36,179 bases of DNA from Synechococcus sp. M44_DOE_062 (GTDB lineage Bacteria; Cyanobacteriota; Cyanobacteriia; Thermostichales; Thermostichaceae): NCBI GenBank assembly GCA_015295985.1, contig DVDX01000067.1:1-36179 (forward strand), written 5' to 3'. Below are positions 35,245 to 36,179 of this stretch, one piece after another. The position numbers and the translations under genes were made by a program. The notes beneath the pieces are model-generated. The model saw only the letters and a list, made by a program, of their open reading frames with translations. It was not told where the DNA came from and did not search any database. The first letter of the stretch is position 1, and each line of letters opens with the position of its first letter.

Positions 35245-35895
35245 CTACGAAAGCGATCCCAGCGCCCAAACCAACCGCTGCCCAGCACTGAAGAGCACCA
35301 GAATTGCCATCAGCCCAAACAAGCTCACCATGTACTCGGGGAAAAGGAAAAACAAGCTGTAGAGAAAGATGGTTTCGCTGCCCTCGATAAGCCCCGACGG
35401 CATGCTTAAGCTGGTCAGTTCATCCAGGGATCCTGCCCCAACAGCGCCATCTGTCCCTATAGCCCCGCAACGCTGTCGTGAACGCCGTTTTTCCAATAGT
35501 CCTGCCAAATACATCCAGGAGCAAAGGTTGATGTAAAAGCTGGCCAGCATCAGGGCCAAAGAAGCATAGCCCAGCAGGGATCCCTGATGAAAGGCCAGTC
35601 CCAGGGGAACGACCGCATAGACCACCACATCCAGCAGCATATCCAGGTAACCCCCCAGATCGCTTTGCCGCCCCTGCAGACGAGCCAACGTACCGTCCAG
35701 CCCATCCATAAATCGGTTCAGCAGCCACAGGCCCAAGCCCCATCCGTAGGCCCCATAAGCCGCCGCCACGCCAGAGGCTAGGCCCATAGCAAACCCCGAC
35801 AAGGTAACCGTCAGGGGATGCACCTGTTGGAGGGGGGGTTGCAGCACCGGAGCCAACAGCCGCTCCTTCCACTGCCTAAGCACCTTATCCAGCAA
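35245..35895 (-). CDS. CDP-alcohol phosphatidyltransferase family protein
   Basis: 216 residues from TTG 35895, which has AAGGAG 6 nt upstream; an in-frame TTG at 35919 lies in a dispersed repeat. The family catalytic motif D-G-x2-A-R-x8-G-x3-D-x3-D is complete in DGLDGTLARLQGRQSDLGGYLDMLLD (read from the second DG). Six or so membrane segments. It transfers a phosphatidyl group from CDP-diacylglycerol or a related donor to an alcohol; which one (glycerol phosphate, inositol, serine or another) cannot be judged. An unusual loop (RSRQRCGAIGTDGAVGAGS) overlaps a GCGTTGCGG repeat-like sequence. Confidence 0.82.
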   Translation of the reverse strand: MLDKVLRQWKERLLAPVLQPPLQQVHPLTVTLSGFAMGLASGVAAAYGAYGWGLGLWLLNRFMDGLDGTLARLQGRQSDLGGYLDMLLDVVVYAVVPLGLAFHQGSLLGYASLALMLASFYINLCSWMYLAGLLEKRRSRQRCGAIGTDGAVGAGSLDELTSLSMPSGLIEGSETIFLYSLFFLFPEYMVSLFGLMAILVLFSAGQRLVWALGSLS

Positions 35896-36065
35896 GAAAC
35901 ACTCCTTATTGCCTGGCAACGCTGTTGCGAATGAGCACCACCGATTGGGATCCCAGAGGCCGAAAGCCCAAAACCTCTGGATCTAATCTCCGAATCATAA
36001 TCCCAGATGATAAGAATGCCATCTTGCTCCGCAATGGCGTTGCAAATAAACGGAGGTTAGAGCAT

Positions 36066-36179
36066 TATGGCCGTTTCGATTCAAACTAGAACCCTAAACC
36101 ACACTCAAAACGGTGGTCGCGTCTTCGCGTCCTCGCGTCCTCGCGTCAGCGTTGCGGTTCCCGTCAGGGTGCCGTAGGC
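36066..36179 (+). mobile_element. MITE, copy 3 (cut by window end)
   Basis: Begins TATGGCCGTTTCGATTCAAA, with TA at 36066-36067. It continues with the same order as copy 2: CTCAAAACG.TGGTCGCG, repeated CGCGTCCT units, GCGTTGCGG and TTCCCGTCAGGGTGCCG. The right end lies outside the window. The preceding gap (35920-36065) contains short GCAATGGCGTTGCAAAT-type units. Confidence 0.7.

Noticed and set aside
35146-35409. 87-codon plus-strand frame after the BT1 transporter
   Set aside because: Mostly antisense to the phosphatidyltransferase gene, Gln/Pro-rich, no features.
36115-36150. CGCGTCCT tandem units as a CRISPR-like array
   Set aside because: Units are 8 bp with no spacers and occur inside each MITE copy.

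Overview
The window looks like a chromosomal segment of a thermophilic unicellular cyanobacterium, most likely a hot-spring Synechococcus of the JA-3-3Ab / JA-2-3B'a type. It carries psbK, psaK, chlI, crtR, a Ycf35-type gene, a complex-C cofactor-assembly gene, an HHL1-like gene and several cyanobacterial families of unknown function (DUF3386, DUF3611, DUF3082, DUF4168). It is also peppered with the octamer GGGATCCC, about 50 copies by hand count, used much as other cyanobacteria use HIP1. The strain assignment is inference from recall of the lineage, not from a search.

Layout. 1-50: right end of an IS200/IS605-type element whose body lies outside the window. 0.2-4 kb: nuclease-like secreted protein, CCB-type assembly factor, chlI, DUF4168 and DUF3611 proteins. 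4.1-4.9 kb: a MITE, then psbK and psaK on the minus strand (psbK is only 45 codons). 5.2-9.1 kb: crtR with an unknown gene 1 bp behind it, a serine dehydrogenase-type protease, a J-domain protein and DUF3082. 9.2-13.6 kb, minus strand: sixA, a lytic transglycosylase and murA. 14-18 kb: DUF3386, a GNAT, a PPOX-type flavoprotein and an exported unknown protein lying between IS605-type ends. 18.2-20.7 kb, minus strand: folD, xseB, xseA. 20.8-31.4 kb, plus strand: AI-2E family transporter, ycf35-like, pentapeptide-repeat protein, phosphoketolase, mraY, an NMT1/THI5-type binding protein with a disrupted start, and a GH57/DUF3536 protein. 31.4-36.2 kb: second MITE copy, tRNA-Pro(CGG), HHL1-like gene, alpha/beta hydrolase, BT1 folate/biopterin transporter, CDP-alcohol phosphatidyltransferase, and a third MITE copy running off the end.

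Functionally this is mostly housekeeping: photosynthesis and pigment synthesis, peptidoglycan synthesis and turnover (murA, mraY, lytic transglycosylase), one-carbon metabolism and DNA repair (folD, xseAB), and carbon metabolism (phosphoketolase, GH57). Apart from short pairs such as xseA-xseB, crtR plus the unknown gene, and ycf35-like plus the pentapeptide gene, genes are single units.

I found no clear new multi-gene defence or biosynthetic system. The unusual biology is in the repeats. A TA-flanked MITE family (3 copies) supplies the last codons of one gene. An IS605-type non-autonomous element supplies the stop codon of folD, and its hairpin loops hold further small inserts. A small dispersed repeat sits in or beside the start regions of murA, xseA and sixA and is translated in frame at the first two. 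A likely frameshift separates the solute-binding protein from its signal peptide.
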